A stretch of 64,000 bases of DNA from Oscillospiraceae bacterium (lineage in GTDB: Bacteria; Bacillota; Clostridia; Oscillospirales; Oscillospiraceae), in NCBI GenBank assembly GCA_015067435.1, contig SVMM01000007.1:106621-170620 (forward strand). Reading direction: 5' to 3'. The notes below the pieces were generated by a model. The model saw nothing but the letters and a program-made list of their open reading frames with translations, was not told the DNA's origin and searched no databases. This document shows, piece after piece, positions 46,130-54,369 of this stretch. Every line of letters begins with the position of its first letter. The stretch's first letter is position 1. The translations under genes were made by a program, and so were the position numbers.

Positions 46130-47569
46130 TCAGCCGCGGCTGATGGGGGCGACGCTGCGCTCCTGCTCGCGGTGCTCCAGCGGCTCGATCGTGCGCGGGA
46201 GCGGCGGGGTGCGGAGGTTGCGCCGCTTGATGAAGTTCGGCGCGACCTGCGGGAACAGCGCCAGCGACAGCACATCCTCCTCGCTCTGCGCAAGACCGGC
46301 GTACTCGGCGCGGTACTTCGGAAGCTCCGGCTCCAGCAGATCGGCGGGACGGCAGGTGACGACCTCCTCCGGCTTGATGCCCGCCTTGGCGCGCACCTCC
46401 TCGTTGACGACGCCGGGGAGCTTGCCGTACTCGCCCTTGAGCATGGCGCGGGACTCCTTGGGGATCATCTTGTAGCGCTCGCCGGTGATGATGTTCATCA
46501 CCGCCTGCGTGCCGACGATCTGGCTCGACGGCGTGACCAGCGGGGGATAGCCGAAGTCCTCGCGCACGCGCGGGATCTCGGCGAGCACGTCGTAATACTT
46601 GTCCTCCTTGCCCGCCTGCTTGAGCTGGGAAATGAGGTTGGAGAGCATACCGCCGGGGACCTGATAGAGAAGCGTGTTCGTGTCGACGTTGAGCACCTTC
46701 GGGTCGAGCGCGCCGGTGTCCTTGAGGCGCTGGGCGACCTTGCGGAAGTGCACGGCGGCCTCGCTCATCTTGCCGAGGTCGAGCCCCGTGTCGCGCACCG
46801 TGCCCTTGAGCGTCGCGACGAGGGATTCCGTCGCGGGCTGGGAGGTGCCGTTGGCGAGCGGGGAGAGAGCGGTGTCGACGATGTCGACGCCCGCGTAGGC
46901 GGCCATCAGGTTGACCATGTCGCCCGTGCCGGTGGTGTTGTGCGTGTGCAGGTGGATGGGCATGGAGACGGTCTCCTTGAGGCGCTTGACGAGGGAATAG
47001 GCGTCCATCGGCAGCAGCAGGTTCGCCATATCCTTGATGCACAGGGAGTCGGCACCCATCTGTTCAAGCTGCTTGGCAAGGTCGACGAAATAGTCCTCGT
47101 TGTGGATCGGGGAGATCGTATACGAGAGCGTCGCCTCGACGTGGCCGCCGTACTTCTTGGTGGACTTGATCGCCTGCTCCAGATTGCGGATGTCGTTGAG
47201 CGCGTCGAAGATACGGATGATGTCGATGCCGTTTTCGATCGACTTCGCGCAGAACATATCCACCACGTCGTCGGCGTAGTGCTTGTAGCCGAGGATGTTC
47301 TGGCCGCGGAAGAGCATTTGCAGCTTCGTGTGCGGCAGATGCGCGCGCAGCGTGCGCAGGCGCACCCACGGGTCTTCGTCGAGGAAGCGCATGCAGGAGT
47401 CGAACGTCGCGCCGCCCCAGCACTCCAGCGAGTAGTAACCGATGGAGTCGAGCACCTCGCAAGCGGGGAGCATATCTTCGAGCGTCATGCGCGTCGCCGC
47501 CTGCGACTGGTGGGCGTCGCGGAGAATGGTGTCGGTGATGAGCAGCGGCTTGTTAGACAGAAAATCCAT
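46130..47569 (-). CDS. oadA: Oxaloacetate decarboxylase alpha / pyruvate carboxylase B-type carboxyltransferase
   Basis: A 479-residue HMGL-like TIM-barrel enzyme. DTILRDAHQSQAATRM near residue 14 is the biotin-carboxyltransferase signature. WGGATFDSCMRFLDEDPW, the metal-site HLHTHNTTGTG and the conserved-carrier PASQ-like region follow. The C-terminal PYC_OADA domain is present up to the end, but no biotinyl attachment domain (MKM) is attached, so the carrier must be a separate protein. It may serve Na+-pumping oxaloacetate decarboxylase, methylmalonyl/oxaloacetate exchange or pyruvate carboxylase. No beta/gamma genes adjoin it. Confidence 0.92.
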   Translation of the reverse strand: MDFLSNKPLLITDTILRDAHQSQAATRMTLEDMLPACEVLDSIGYYSLECWGGATFDSCMRFLDEDPWVRLRTLRAHLPHTKLQMLFRGQNILGYKHYADDVVDMFCAKSIENGIDIIRIFDALNDIRNLEQAIKSTKKYGGHVEATLSYTISPIHNEDYFVDLAKQLEQMGADSLCIKDMANLLLPMDAYSLVKRLKETVSMPIHLHTHNTTGTGDMVNLMAAYAGVDIVDTALSPLANGTSQPATESLVATLKGTVRDTGLDLGKMSEAAVHFRKVAQRLKDTGALDPKVLNVDTNTLLYQVPGGMLSNLISQLKQAGKEDKYYDVLAEIPRVREDFGYPPLVTPSSQIVGTQAVMNIITGERYKMIPKESRAMLKGEYGKLPGVVNEEVRAKAGIKPEEVVTCRPADLLEPELPKYRAEYAGLAQSEEDVLSLALFPQVAPNFIKRRNLRTPPLPRTIEPLEHREQERSVAPISRG

Positions 47570-47641
47570 AAGCGGTATGTCCTTTCCGTAAAGATTTTCT
47601 TCATTCTAGCATACCCTACGCCGCTTTGCAAGCCAAAATGA

Positions 47642-47667
47642 AAGGCTCCCGCCGAAGCGGGAGCCTT
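47642..47667 (-). terminator. Terminator of the Cys/Gly-rich microprotein gene
   Basis: An 11-bp stem AAGGCTCCCGC / GCGGGAGCCTT with CGAA loop, 17 bp beyond the stop; the minus-strand end reads TTTCATTTT. Confidence 0.72.
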
Positions 47668-47683
47668 GTGTATGGCGCGGAGT

Positions 47684-47821
47684 TCAGCAGCCGCAGCCGC
47701 AGCTGTTGCCGCCGTTGCCGCAGCTGTTGCCGCAGCCGCTGCCGCCGCAGAGGAACAGGATGAGGATCAGGATGATGATCCAGCAGCAGCCGTTGCCGCC
47801 AAAGCAGTTGTTGTTATACAT
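47684..47821 (-). CDS. Cys/Gly/Asn-rich membrane microprotein (45 aa)
   Basis: A 45-codon gene. The peptide begins MYNNNCFGGNGCCW, has an uninterrupted hydrophobic helix (WIIILILILFLC) and ends in a Gly/Ser/Asn/Cys-rich tail (GCGNSCGNGG, then SCGCGC). It has nine cysteines in total. A strong AGGAGG lies 8 bp before the ATG and a terminator follows, so it is very likely real. It resembles short sporulation/spore-coat-type 'CCWIII' peptides of Firmicutes by composition only. Possible roles are metal binding or envelope localisation. Confidence 0.8.
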   Translation of the reverse strand: MYNNNCFGGNGCCWIIILILILFLCGGSGCGNSCGNGGNSCGCGC

Positions 47822-47912
47822 AGCGCAACCTCCTATGAAGATATGGGCGAACGCCCCTAAGACAGCCCTCGGCGGTCTCAGTTCATAGTATGCGCCTTGT
47901 GGGAAAACGTGC

Positions 47913-49043
47913 CTACAGCCGCCTGGAGGTGACCAGCGCGGCGGCGGCGCGGTAGTCGGTGTCGGTGAAGACCCCCGCCTCGCGCAGCCTGTCGCTCAGC
48001 GATATCGTCTCGTCGCAGATCTGGACGCCCAGCGCGTACCAGGAGAGGTAGACCACGTCCGCGCGCAGGAAGTCGTTCGATTGCAGGGCGGACGCCTCGC
48101 CGGGCGTGAGGAAGCCCGCCTCGACGGCGCGCTCCGCCGCCGTGGAGACGTCGGTCTGCGTGGTGTCGCTGTAGCCGAGGGCGCGCAGGACGAACTCGAC
48201 GTACATCCCCTCGCTCGCGGTGCGCTCCGGCGCGAATTTGTTGCCCTCCACGCCGTTGGTGTAGCCCTGCTCGTAGGCGTAAGCGACGTAGGGGCGCCCC
48301 CAGTAACCGTAGACGATGTCCTTGAACGGAGCGGGGGAGGTGCACGCGAGCGCTTCCTCCTCCTCGCCGAGCAGACGGATCAGCATGACCAGCGCCTGCA
48401 TCCGGCTCGGCGCGGCCTCCAGATCGAAGCCGGAGCCGTAGCCCGTGTCGGTGCCGCGGAACAGGGACAGCGCCTTGAGCGCCGACGCCATCGCGTGGTA
48501 GTCCGGCACGCCCGAGGAGACGGAGAAACGGTAGCCGCCGCAGTAGTCGAGTACCGCCGTGCGCGAGATGACGGTGAACGTCGCCGCGGTGTCCTCCGCG
48601 ACCATGTAGCGGTGGCGCGGGAGCATCACGGTGCCGGAGGGGAGCTCCGTTCCGTCGGTCACGTCGACGACCGCGCCGGAGGCAAACTGCGCGGCGACGC
48701 TGCCCGTGAGCAGCATGACCATCGTGCCCGTGACGCCGGAGAGCAGGTCGTTCTGCTTGAGGCACGCCTCCGTCCACTCCGCGGCGCACGCCGGCACGGC
48801 GGCGCTTTCGCCGCCGAGCGCGGCGACCGCCTCGCGCCATTTGTCCTCCGTCCGCTCGTAGATCATATTGCCGGACGCCTCCATCCGGTCCTGCATCGCC
48901 TGCTCCGCCTGCGGGCGGAAGACGCTTTGCAGGTAGTCCAGCGAGATCAGCGGATCGTTCGCGTCGCCGCCGGCGGCGGAGGCGAAGCCCAGCAGCAGCG
49001 CGGCGGCGAGCAGCAGGGACAACAATGCGGTTCTTTTTTTCAT
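47913..49043 (-). CDS. Exported protein with S-layer-homology-like C-terminal region
   Basis: A 376-residue secreted protein with a clear signal peptide (KKRTALLSLLLAAALLLGFASAAGG). The middle (about residues 40-215) is of unknown type, with TMVMLLTGSVAAQFASG and a strand-rich part. Residues ~215-370 resemble degenerate SLH units: PSRMQALVMLIRLLGE, FKDIVYGYWGRPYVAYAYEQGYTNG (in parts), KFAPERTASEGMYVEFVLRALGYSD. SLH units anchor proteins to cell-wall polymers. The gene is just downstream of rex, 2 bp apart, so it may share rex transcription. Confidence 0.76.
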   Translation of the reverse strand: MKKRTALLSLLLAAALLLGFASAAGGDANDPLISLDYLQSVFRPQAEQAMQDRMEASGNMIYERTEDKWREAVAALGGESAAVPACAAEWTEACLKQNDLLSGVTGTMVMLLTGSVAAQFASGAVVDVTDGTELPSGTVMLPRHRYMVAEDTAATFTVISRTAVLDYCGGYRFSVSSGVPDYHAMASALKALSLFRGTDTGYGSGFDLEAAPSRMQALVMLIRLLGEEEEALACTSPAPFKDIVYGYWGRPYVAYAYEQGYTNGVEGNKFAPERTASEGMYVEFVLRALGYSDTTQTDVSTAAERAVEAGFLTPGEASALQSNDFLRADVVYLSWYALGVQICDETISLSDRLREAGVFTDTDYRAAAALVTSRRL

Positions 49044-49045
49044 AG

Positions 49046-49690
49046 TCAGTCCTTCTTTGCAATCGGCTCCTTGGCGATCCGGTAGCTCAGCGTCAGCAGG
49101 CTGTCGGCGAAGTGGACGTTTTCGACAAAGACCTCCTCCGGGGCGGACAGCTCCACGTTGGTGAAATTCCAGATTCCCCGCACGCCCAGCCGAATGAGGC
49201 GGTCGGCGGTCTCCTGCGCGGCGGCCTTCGGTATGGTCAGCACCGCGACGGCGGGACAGTGCTCGGCACAGTAGCCGCCCAGCTCGTCCATCGAGCGGAC
49301 ATGGACGCCGTTGATCTCCGTGCCGACGAGCGCGTCGGACACGTCAAACGCCGTGTCAAGGCGGAAGCCACCCTGTGCGAAGTCAAAGTTCTGCATCAGC
49401 GCGTGGCCGAGGTGGCCCGCGCCGATGATGATGAGGCGGCGCGGCTCGTCCACGCCGAGGATGTGCCCAATCTCGGAGCGCAGCTCCATGATGTTGTAGC
49501 CGTAGCCCTGCTGGCCGAATTCACCGAAGCAGCTCAGATCCTGCCGGATCTGCGAGGCGGTGACGCCCATGCGCTTGCCGAGCGTGCTGGAGGAGATGCG
49601 TACCACGCCGCGGGAATGCAGCTCGTCGAGATAGCGGTAATAGCGCGGCAGGCGGCGGATGACCGCGTCGGAGATATGTTGCCTTTTCAT
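49046..49690 (-). CDS. rex: Redox-sensing transcriptional repressor Rex
   Basis: A 214-residue NADH/NAD+-sensing repressor. The N-terminal winged helix has SDAVIRRLPRYYRYLDEL and SSSTLGKRMGVTASQIRQDLS, and FGEFGQQGYGY links to the Rossmann domain with IIIGAGHLGHAL. It ends in the conserved domain-swap helix region. The start MKRQHIS is supported by AGAGGCTTG upstream and a promoter further up. In anaerobes Rex controls fermentation and hydrogen/NADH genes. Its promoter overlaps a Rex-box-like palindrome, so autoregulation is likely. Confidence 0.95.
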   Translation of the reverse strand: MKRQHISDAVIRRLPRYYRYLDELHSRGVVRISSSTLGKRMGVTASQIRQDLSCFGEFGQQGYGYNIMELRSEIGHILGVDEPRRLIIIGAGHLGHALMQNFDFAQGGFRLDTAFDVSDALVGTEINGVHVRSMDELGGYCAEHCPAVAVLTIPKAAAQETADRLIRLGVRGIWNFTNVELSAPEEVFVENVHFADSLLTLSYRIAKEPIAKKD

Positions 49691-49732
49691 CAAGCAAGCC
49701 TCTTTCTCTGCATCACTTGGAACCCTGTGTTT

Positions 49733-49761
49733 ATTGTAGGCTATCCGCAAAAAGTTGTCAA
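49733..49761 (-). promoter_or_regulatory. Promoter of rex
   Basis: Minus strand TTGACA (49761-49756), 17-bp spacer, TACAAT (49738-49733). Good match and spacing, 43 bp upstream of the rex ATG. Confidence 0.75.
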
Positions 49762-49773
49762 CTTTTTTAACAA
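49755..49773. promoter_or_regulatory. Rex-box-like operator
   Basis: TTGTCAA-CTTTT-TTAACAA, an imperfect inverted repeat close to the clostridial Rex consensus (TTGTTAA, 4 bp, TTAACAA), here with a 5-bp spacer and one half-site change. It covers the -35 box of rex. Confidence 0.66.
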
Positions 49774-49910
49774 TCTTTTTCGCTGACATTTTTTTCTTTA
49801 CTTCCGCCGAGAGATTTGTTATACTACCGTAGTCGACAGTCGCGTCCGGCGTCCGTCGATGCCGTCCCGCGCCCCTGTCCTGCACCCGTTTCGGGAGAAC
49901 AACCAAATAT

Positions 49911-49987
49911 GCGCCCGTAGCTCAGCTGGATAGAGTGTCAGACTCCGACTCTGAAGGTCGTGCGTTCGAATCGCATCGGGCGTACCA
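49911..49987 (+). tRNA. tRNA-Arg (anticodon CCG), with encoded CCA
   Basis: A complete cloverleaf: acceptor GCGCCCG / CGGGCGT, D arm GCTC...GAGT, anticodon stem TCAGA / TCTGA with loop CTCCGAC (anticodon CCG, reads CGG), T arm GTGCG-TTCGAAT-CGCAT, discriminator A and genomic CCA. It marks the border between the core genes on the left and the mosaic accessory region on the right, a common integration position. Confidence 0.96.
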
Positions 49988-49991
49988 GAAA

Positions 49992-50016
49992 GACAGAATA
50001 AAAATCCTATTCTGTC
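49992..50016 (+). other. Stem-loop after the tRNA
   Basis: A 9-bp perfect stem GACAGAATA / TATTCTGTC. There is no T-run, so it may be a processing or att-associated palindrome rather than a terminator. Confidence 0.5.
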
Positions 50017-50039
50017 AACAAACACCGCAACCATGCGGG

Positions 50040-50085
50040 TTTCAAGGCTGTTTCGGTTCGTACCGAAGCAGCCTTGAAATTTTCC
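50040..50085 (+). terminator. Long terminator-like hairpin
   Basis: An 18-bp stem (50040-50057 with 50062-50079, one G-T pair) with a TCGT loop, then ATTTTCC. It lies in the gene-free 225-bp stretch after the tRNA. Confidence 0.62.
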
Positions 50086-50159
50086 TACATTTCCGCTGAA
50101 ACGCCAAACCAACAGGACTCGAACCCTCGACATCAAAAAAACAGCATCCACGCACCACA

Positions 50160-50193
50160 GGCCGCGCCACACAAGGCGCGGCCTTATTTTTTT
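50160..50193 (+). terminator. Rho-independent terminator
   Basis: A 9-bp stem GGCCGCGCC / GGCGCGGCC with TTATTTTTTT, directly before the ribosome-binding site of the next gene; reads as the end of a tRNA-derived or upstream transcript. Confidence 0.78.
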
Positions 50194-50212
50194 GCCCGAA
50201 AAGGAGAACAAC

Positions 50213-50920
50213 ATGGAAGAAATCAACATCGAAGCGCGAGACAGGTACTATAAGGAACTGGCGATCCGGCTCACCGGGGAGGGCTACGGCGTCGAGCCGA
50301 TGGAGGACGGCATCCTCCCCGTGCGCTGGCTCGGCGAACCGCTCTGCCGCGTGACCGCGGGCGGCGGCGCACAGTTCCGTGAGGCGGAGCTCGACCGCGA
50401 CGGAGGTCGCGCCGCGTTCGACCGCGCGGTGGACATTGCCAGAGAGGTCAAGCAGTATATGAATCTCATGGACGCCGCGCCTGTCCTCAAAGCAAGCGGG
50501 CTGGACGAGAACTACAAGCTCCTCGCAGATTTTGGCGGCGCGGTGCTGGCGGGGCATCCCACCTCGCGCGGCGTCAAGTTCGTCACATGGGAGTGGAACT
50601 TCGACCGCACCGGCGTATGGGCGGGTCACTACTTCGAGGACGAATACGCCAACGCCAAGCGCGACTTCTGCATGAGGGCGGGACTGATCGACCGCGACCA
50701 GCTCTTTTCCAAAGAGCAGCTCACAGAGGTCTACCGAAGTATCCACGAAACGCTGGAGAACACCTACCTCATTACCGCGGAGCGCGAAAAGCTGCTGCAT
50801 GCAGCGGCGGAGCAGATCGAGCGGACGGTCCCCGATCTGGAGCAGCGCGTGAATCTATCCAACCAGCGGGAGCTGGAACTGAGCAGACAATATCAATCAC
50901 AGACCCAAACCATGTACTGA
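50213..50920 (+). CDS. Hypothetical protein of the accessory region (235 aa)
   Basis: A 235-residue soluble protein, not recognised. The N-terminus is MEEINIEARDRYYKELAI. The middle has WEWNFDRTGVWAGHYFED, and the C-terminus is a charged helix (about residues 175-235, HETLENTYLITAEREKLLHA) ending in a Gln/Ser/Thr-rich tail. AAAGGAG lies 6 bp before the ATG. Proteins of this sort travel with ParB-like genes on integrative elements of gut Firmicutes, and two ParB-like genes follow directly. No catalytic motif is seen. Confidence 0.7.
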   Translation: MEEINIEARDRYYKELAIRLTGEGYGVEPMEDGILPVRWLGEPLCRVTAGGGAQFREAELDRDGGRAAFDRAVDIAREVKQYMNLMDAAPVLKASGLDENYKLLADFGGAVLAGHPTSRGVKFVTWEWNFDRTGVWAGHYFEDEYANAKRDFCMRAGLIDRDQLFSKEQLTEVYRSIHETLENTYLITAEREKLLHAAAEQIERTVPDLEQRVNLSNQRELELSRQYQSQTQTMY

Positions 50921-51004
50921 GCTGGGGTTTTCCGAACCACAAATCGGAAAGCTCCGGCTCTTTTTTCGTTTTCAGAGAAAAATTCACCAAAACGGAGGTT
51001 GCAG

Positions 51005-51943
51005 ATGGAAAAGCAGCTTTATGAACTAACGATAGACCCCGAATTTGCTGACTTGATCCCACCGCTCCAGGATGCGGAGTTGTCGGTGCTTACCGACAGC
51101 ATCCTCGCCAACGGGTGCGAAATGCCGCTGGTGGTCTGGAACGGAACCATCGTGGACGGGCATAACCGATACCGCGTCTGCCGTGAGAACGGCGTGCCGT
51201 TCGCCGTAGAGGAAAAGGCGTTTGACAGCCGCGAGGCGGCGGAGATCTGGATCATCAGGAATCAGCTCGGACGGCGCAACCTTTCCGACTTCCAGCGGTG
51301 CGAACTGGTGCTTCCGCTGGAGGAGCGGCTCAAAGCGGAGGCGCAAAAAAGGAAGTTGAGTGGTAAGGGTCTGCTTCCAGACCATGTGCCAAATTTGGCA
51401 CATGGTCTGGAAAGAACCAGAGATGCTTTGGCAGAGATGGCGGGAGTGTCCCACGGCAGTCTGGATAAGGCGAAAAGAATCATGGAATCCGCCGACGAGG
51501 AAACGAAAGACCGGCTTCGCCGCGGCGAGCTGTCGATCCACCGCGCCTATTCCTCGCTGACAGAAGGAAACCAGAAAGAAGAAAAGGACACGGAGAAGCC
51601 TGCCTCGGAGCCTGTCCCCGTAAAGAAGCAGGAGTACACTTCTCTGCTAAAAAAGCCCATCTTTGACCATTATGAACCCCCGACATATATGAAACCCATC
51701 CCGTTTGAGCCGATAGCGCCGACCGCTCCGCCCGATGAGCCGGAGGAGGCAGAGGAAAATACCGCCGCGGAGCGGGTACGGGAATTGGGGCGAGCCTTTC
51801 TCGACGGGCTGGATAAGGAGCTGAAGGAGGCGGAACGGGAGGGCTTGGAGCAAATCCTCGCCATCGTCGAGGATGTCGGAAAAAAAGCCGTGCAAACGGT
51901 CAAAAAATATTGCAATGAACATCAGGAGGAAAAGCAGCCATGA
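51005..51943 (+). CDS. ParB-like nuclease-domain protein
   Basis: A 312-residue protein. The ParB/Srx-like N-domain (residues 1-95) has LQDAELSVLTDSILANG, VDGHNRYRVC (the GHNRxR signature) and IIRNQLGRRNLSDFQR. A helix-turn-helix region lies at about 135-165 (TRDALAEMAGVSHGSLDKAKRI). The rest is Pro/Glu-rich and then helical. It may bind DNA for maintenance or regulation of the mobile element. The linker before the HTH is encoded by a perfect 38-bp palindrome. The ATG at 51005 follows CGGAGG. Confidence 0.88.
   Translation: MEKQLYELTIDPEFADLIPPLQDAELSVLTDSILANGCEMPLVVWNGTIVDGHNRYRVCRENGVPFAVEEKAFDSREAAEIWIIRNQLGRRNLSDFQRCELVLPLEERLKAEAQKRKLSGKGLLPDHVPNLAHGLERTRDALAEMAGVSHGSLDKAKRIMESADEETKDRLRRGELSIHRAYSSLTEGNQKEEKDTEKPASEPVPVKKQEYTSLLKKPIFDHYEPPTYMKPIPFEPIAPTAPPDEPEEAEENTAAERVRELGRAFLDGLDKELKEAEREGLEQILAIVEDVGKKAVQTVKKYCNEHQEEKQP
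51375..51412. repeat. Perfect 38-bp palindrome inside the ParB-like gene
   Basis: Both 19-nt halves match without mismatch (left half TTCCAGACCATGTGCCAAA, right half its exact reverse complement). It encodes part of the linker (LPDHVPNLAHGLE) in frame. Chance occurrence is extremely unlikely. Confidence 0.97.
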
Positions 51944-53034
51944 GCAGAAAATCAAGAAAAGTCCGCCGGACAGCGCCGGTAGCACCGAACGCCAGCACAC
52001 CCGCGGCGGAGCAATGCGAGATCCGCGGGACGGAGATCGGGAGCCTGAACAGCAGCCAGCTGGAGCTGGACTACAGCTACCAGCGGCCGACGGAACCCGA
52101 AAGGGTGCGGAGCATCGTATCGCAGTTTGACCCCGCGCTGGTGAACCTGTTGAAAGTATCGGCGCGGGACGGCCACTACTACGTCTTCGACGGCGGGCAC
52201 ACCCTCGCCGCGCTCCGCGCAATCAATGGAAAGAAGGACTTTCCCGTACTCTGCAAGATCTACTACGGACTGACCTACGAGGAAGAAGCTATCCTCTTCG
52301 CCAAGCAGCAGGGCAACGCCAAAAAAGTAGGGATTCCCTACAAGCTCCGTGCGCTGGAGGCCGCGGGAGATCTGGAGGCGGTCGACTTTCTGGAGCGGAC
52401 ACGGCGATGCGGCTTCGAGATCACGCCGGGTGCGAGGACTGTGCGCGATGGGAACATCACCGCCGTAAAACGCGCTTATGACTCATATAAGCAGTTGGGA
52501 CCGGACCGCTACGAGAAAATGATGCGGCTCGTGAAAGAAACATGGAACGGCGAGTCATGGTCAGTGGGCCAGAGTATGCTGGGCGGCCTGTACGAATTCT
52601 ACAAGACCTATGGCGATGGTATCCTTGCGGCCTTTCTCGTCCTTGCCTTTGCCCTTGCGCTGACCGCCTGCGGCGCGGGCGGCGACAGGGTGGAGCGGTT
52701 CGCGGAGGCGAGCCCCGGCAGCGGCGAGAACATCGCCATACCGGGCTATGAGAAGCTGGACTTCACGGCGGGTAAGACCGCGCAGACCGTGAGCTTCAAA
52801 AACCCGCCGGAGAACGCCTGTACCTTCGTCCTCACCCTCACGCTGGACGAAAGCGGCGAAACCCTCTGGACGGGCGAGGCGCTCTCCCCCGGCGAGGCTT
52901 TCACCCGCATCACGCTGAATAAGGCGCTTGAAGCGGGCGAGTACCCCGCGACGCTCAATTACGACTGCTTTTCCCTCAACGACAACACCCCGCTCAACGG
53001 AGCGGAGATACAACTGACACTTGAAGTACGATAA
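51940..53034 (+). CDS. Chimeric frame: ParB-like protein fused to a lipoprotein
   Basis: A 364-codon continuous frame that joins two unrelated parts. Residues 1-~222 are a ParB/DUF6551-like protein (LELDYSYQRPTEPERVRSIV, VFDGGHTLAALRAING, LFAKQQGNAKKVG), ending abruptly in GGLYEFYKTYGDG. Residues ~224-364 read as a lipoprotein lacking its start (ILAAFLVLAFALALTACGAG lipobox, then a beta-rich domain with LTLTLDESGETLWTGEALSPG). The junction is near 52610-52616. Each half looks truncated, so this is a recombination scar or an assembly join rather than an evolved fusion. It overlaps the upstream gene by 4 nt. Confidence 0.78.
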   Translation: MSRKSRKVRRTAPVAPNASTPAAEQCEIRGTEIGSLNSSQLELDYSYQRPTEPERVRSIVSQFDPALVNLLKVSARDGHYYVFDGGHTLAALRAINGKKDFPVLCKIYYGLTYEEEAILFAKQQGNAKKVGIPYKLRALEAAGDLEAVDFLERTRRCGFEITPGARTVRDGNITAVKRAYDSYKQLGPDRYEKMMRLVKETWNGESWSVGQSMLGGLYEFYKTYGDGILAAFLVLAFALALTACGAGGDRVERFAEASPGSGENIAIPGYEKLDFTAGKTAQTVSFKNPPENACTFVLTLTLDESGETLWTGEALSPGEAFTRITLNKALEAGEYPATLNYDCFSLNDNTPLNGAEIQLTLEVR

Positions 53035-53062
53035 ACCCAACTACATACAAAGAGGTGTGTAT

Positions 53063-54369
53063 ATGAAACGAAAAAGACTATTATCGTGGGTACTGATGTT
53101 CGCCATGATCACCGGGATGTTTGTTGTCCCAGCCTCGGCGGAGGGGGACACGACCACGATCACGCAAGATAATCCCAGCGGGACAATGACCGTCACCCTG
53201 GTCATCCCGAAGAAAACCCCAGCGGCGACCGACCTGACCTATACCGCACCGTCTGACCTTGTTTACAGCGGCAGCGACAAGGCTGCGACCGTTGAAGCAG
53301 CGTCCGGCGTGACGGGCATGGGCACGATTACGGTGAAGTATTACAGTGACGCCAGCCGCACCACCGAGGCAACGCCCGAGAACGTCGGCACCTATTATGT
53401 CGGCGCAACGATTGCCGAGGGCGATAATTACACCGCCAGCACAGCCGTGCTCTACGGCGACGGCTGGACGTTCGAAATTACCAAGTCCACGCCCAGCGCG
53501 CCGTCCGCGCCGACAGCGGCAACTGCGAGCAAGAACAGCATCACGCTGACAACGGTGGATGGATGCGAGTACAGCAAGGACGGAACGAACTGGCAGGACA
53601 GCCCGACATTCACAGGACTCACGCCCAGCACATCCTACACGTTTTATGAGCGTATCAAAGAGACTGTCAACAACAATGCCTCTTCCGCCAGCAGCGCAAC
53701 GATCAGCACCACGGCGAAGGACGCACAGACCATCACCGCCGAGAACGTGGCCGCCACCTACGGCGACACAGGCAAGGCCGTTATCGCCAGCACCAACGGC
53801 GGCGGCACTCTCAGCTATGCGGTCACAAGCGGCGACGCCGTGACCGTGGACGCCTCCACCGGCGCGCTGACCATCAATCATGTCGGTACTGCCACCGTCA
53901 CTGTGACGGCGGCGGAAACCGCCGATTACGCGGCGGCAGCGAAGGACGTAACCGTGACGGTCAACCCCAAGGCTATGACCGTCAGCGCGTCGGACGTGAC
54001 CGTGACCCGCGACGGCCAGCCCCACGGCATCACCGTGCGAGTGACCGACCCCGCCTCCGGCTATATCGTGAAATACGGCACGGCCGAGGGAACCTATGAC
54101 CTCGACGCCAGCCCGACGCAGACCGAGGCGGGAACGCTGACCGTCTATTATCAGGTGACGGCGGACAACTACATCACCAAGACGGGCAGCGCCACCGTGA
54201 CTGTCCGCAGCAAGTCCTCGCAGACGATCACCGCCTCCAATGTGACCGCCACCTACGGCGACACGGGCGTGAGCATCAGCGCCACGACCAGCGGCAACGG
54301 CACACTCAGCTACGCGCTCAAGTCCGGCAGCGCCGTGACCGTGAACGCCGCCACCGGCGCGCTGACCAT
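53063..54369 (+). pseudogene. Secreted MBG/Ig-like repeat protein, truncated
   Basis: Starts with a good signal peptide (KRKRLLSWVLMFAMITGMFV, cleavage near PASA-E) after AGAGGTG. Threonine-rich beta modules follow, including two copies of QTITA(E/S)NV(A/T)ATYGDTG and an FN3-like unit (SAPTAATASKNSITLTTVDG). The second module is cut after TGALTI at about 54369, where the first copy continues NHVGTATVTV. The open frame then runs on to 55018 only as antisense of a recombinase gene. A surface adhesin-like protein with its C-terminus (anchor) lost. Confidence 0.78.

Noticed and set aside
44177..47641. A >1,100-codon open frame on the plus strand across the channel and carboxyltransferase genes
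   Set aside because: Third-position GC bias keeps antisense frames open. Composition is Arg/Ala/His/Asp-rich with no domain, and the opposite strand holds two well-defined genes.
49819..50229. A 136-codon minus-strand frame over the tRNA
   Set aside because: It is the familiar false protein produced by translating a tRNA gene backwards (DAIRTHDLQSRSLTLYPAE); not a gene.
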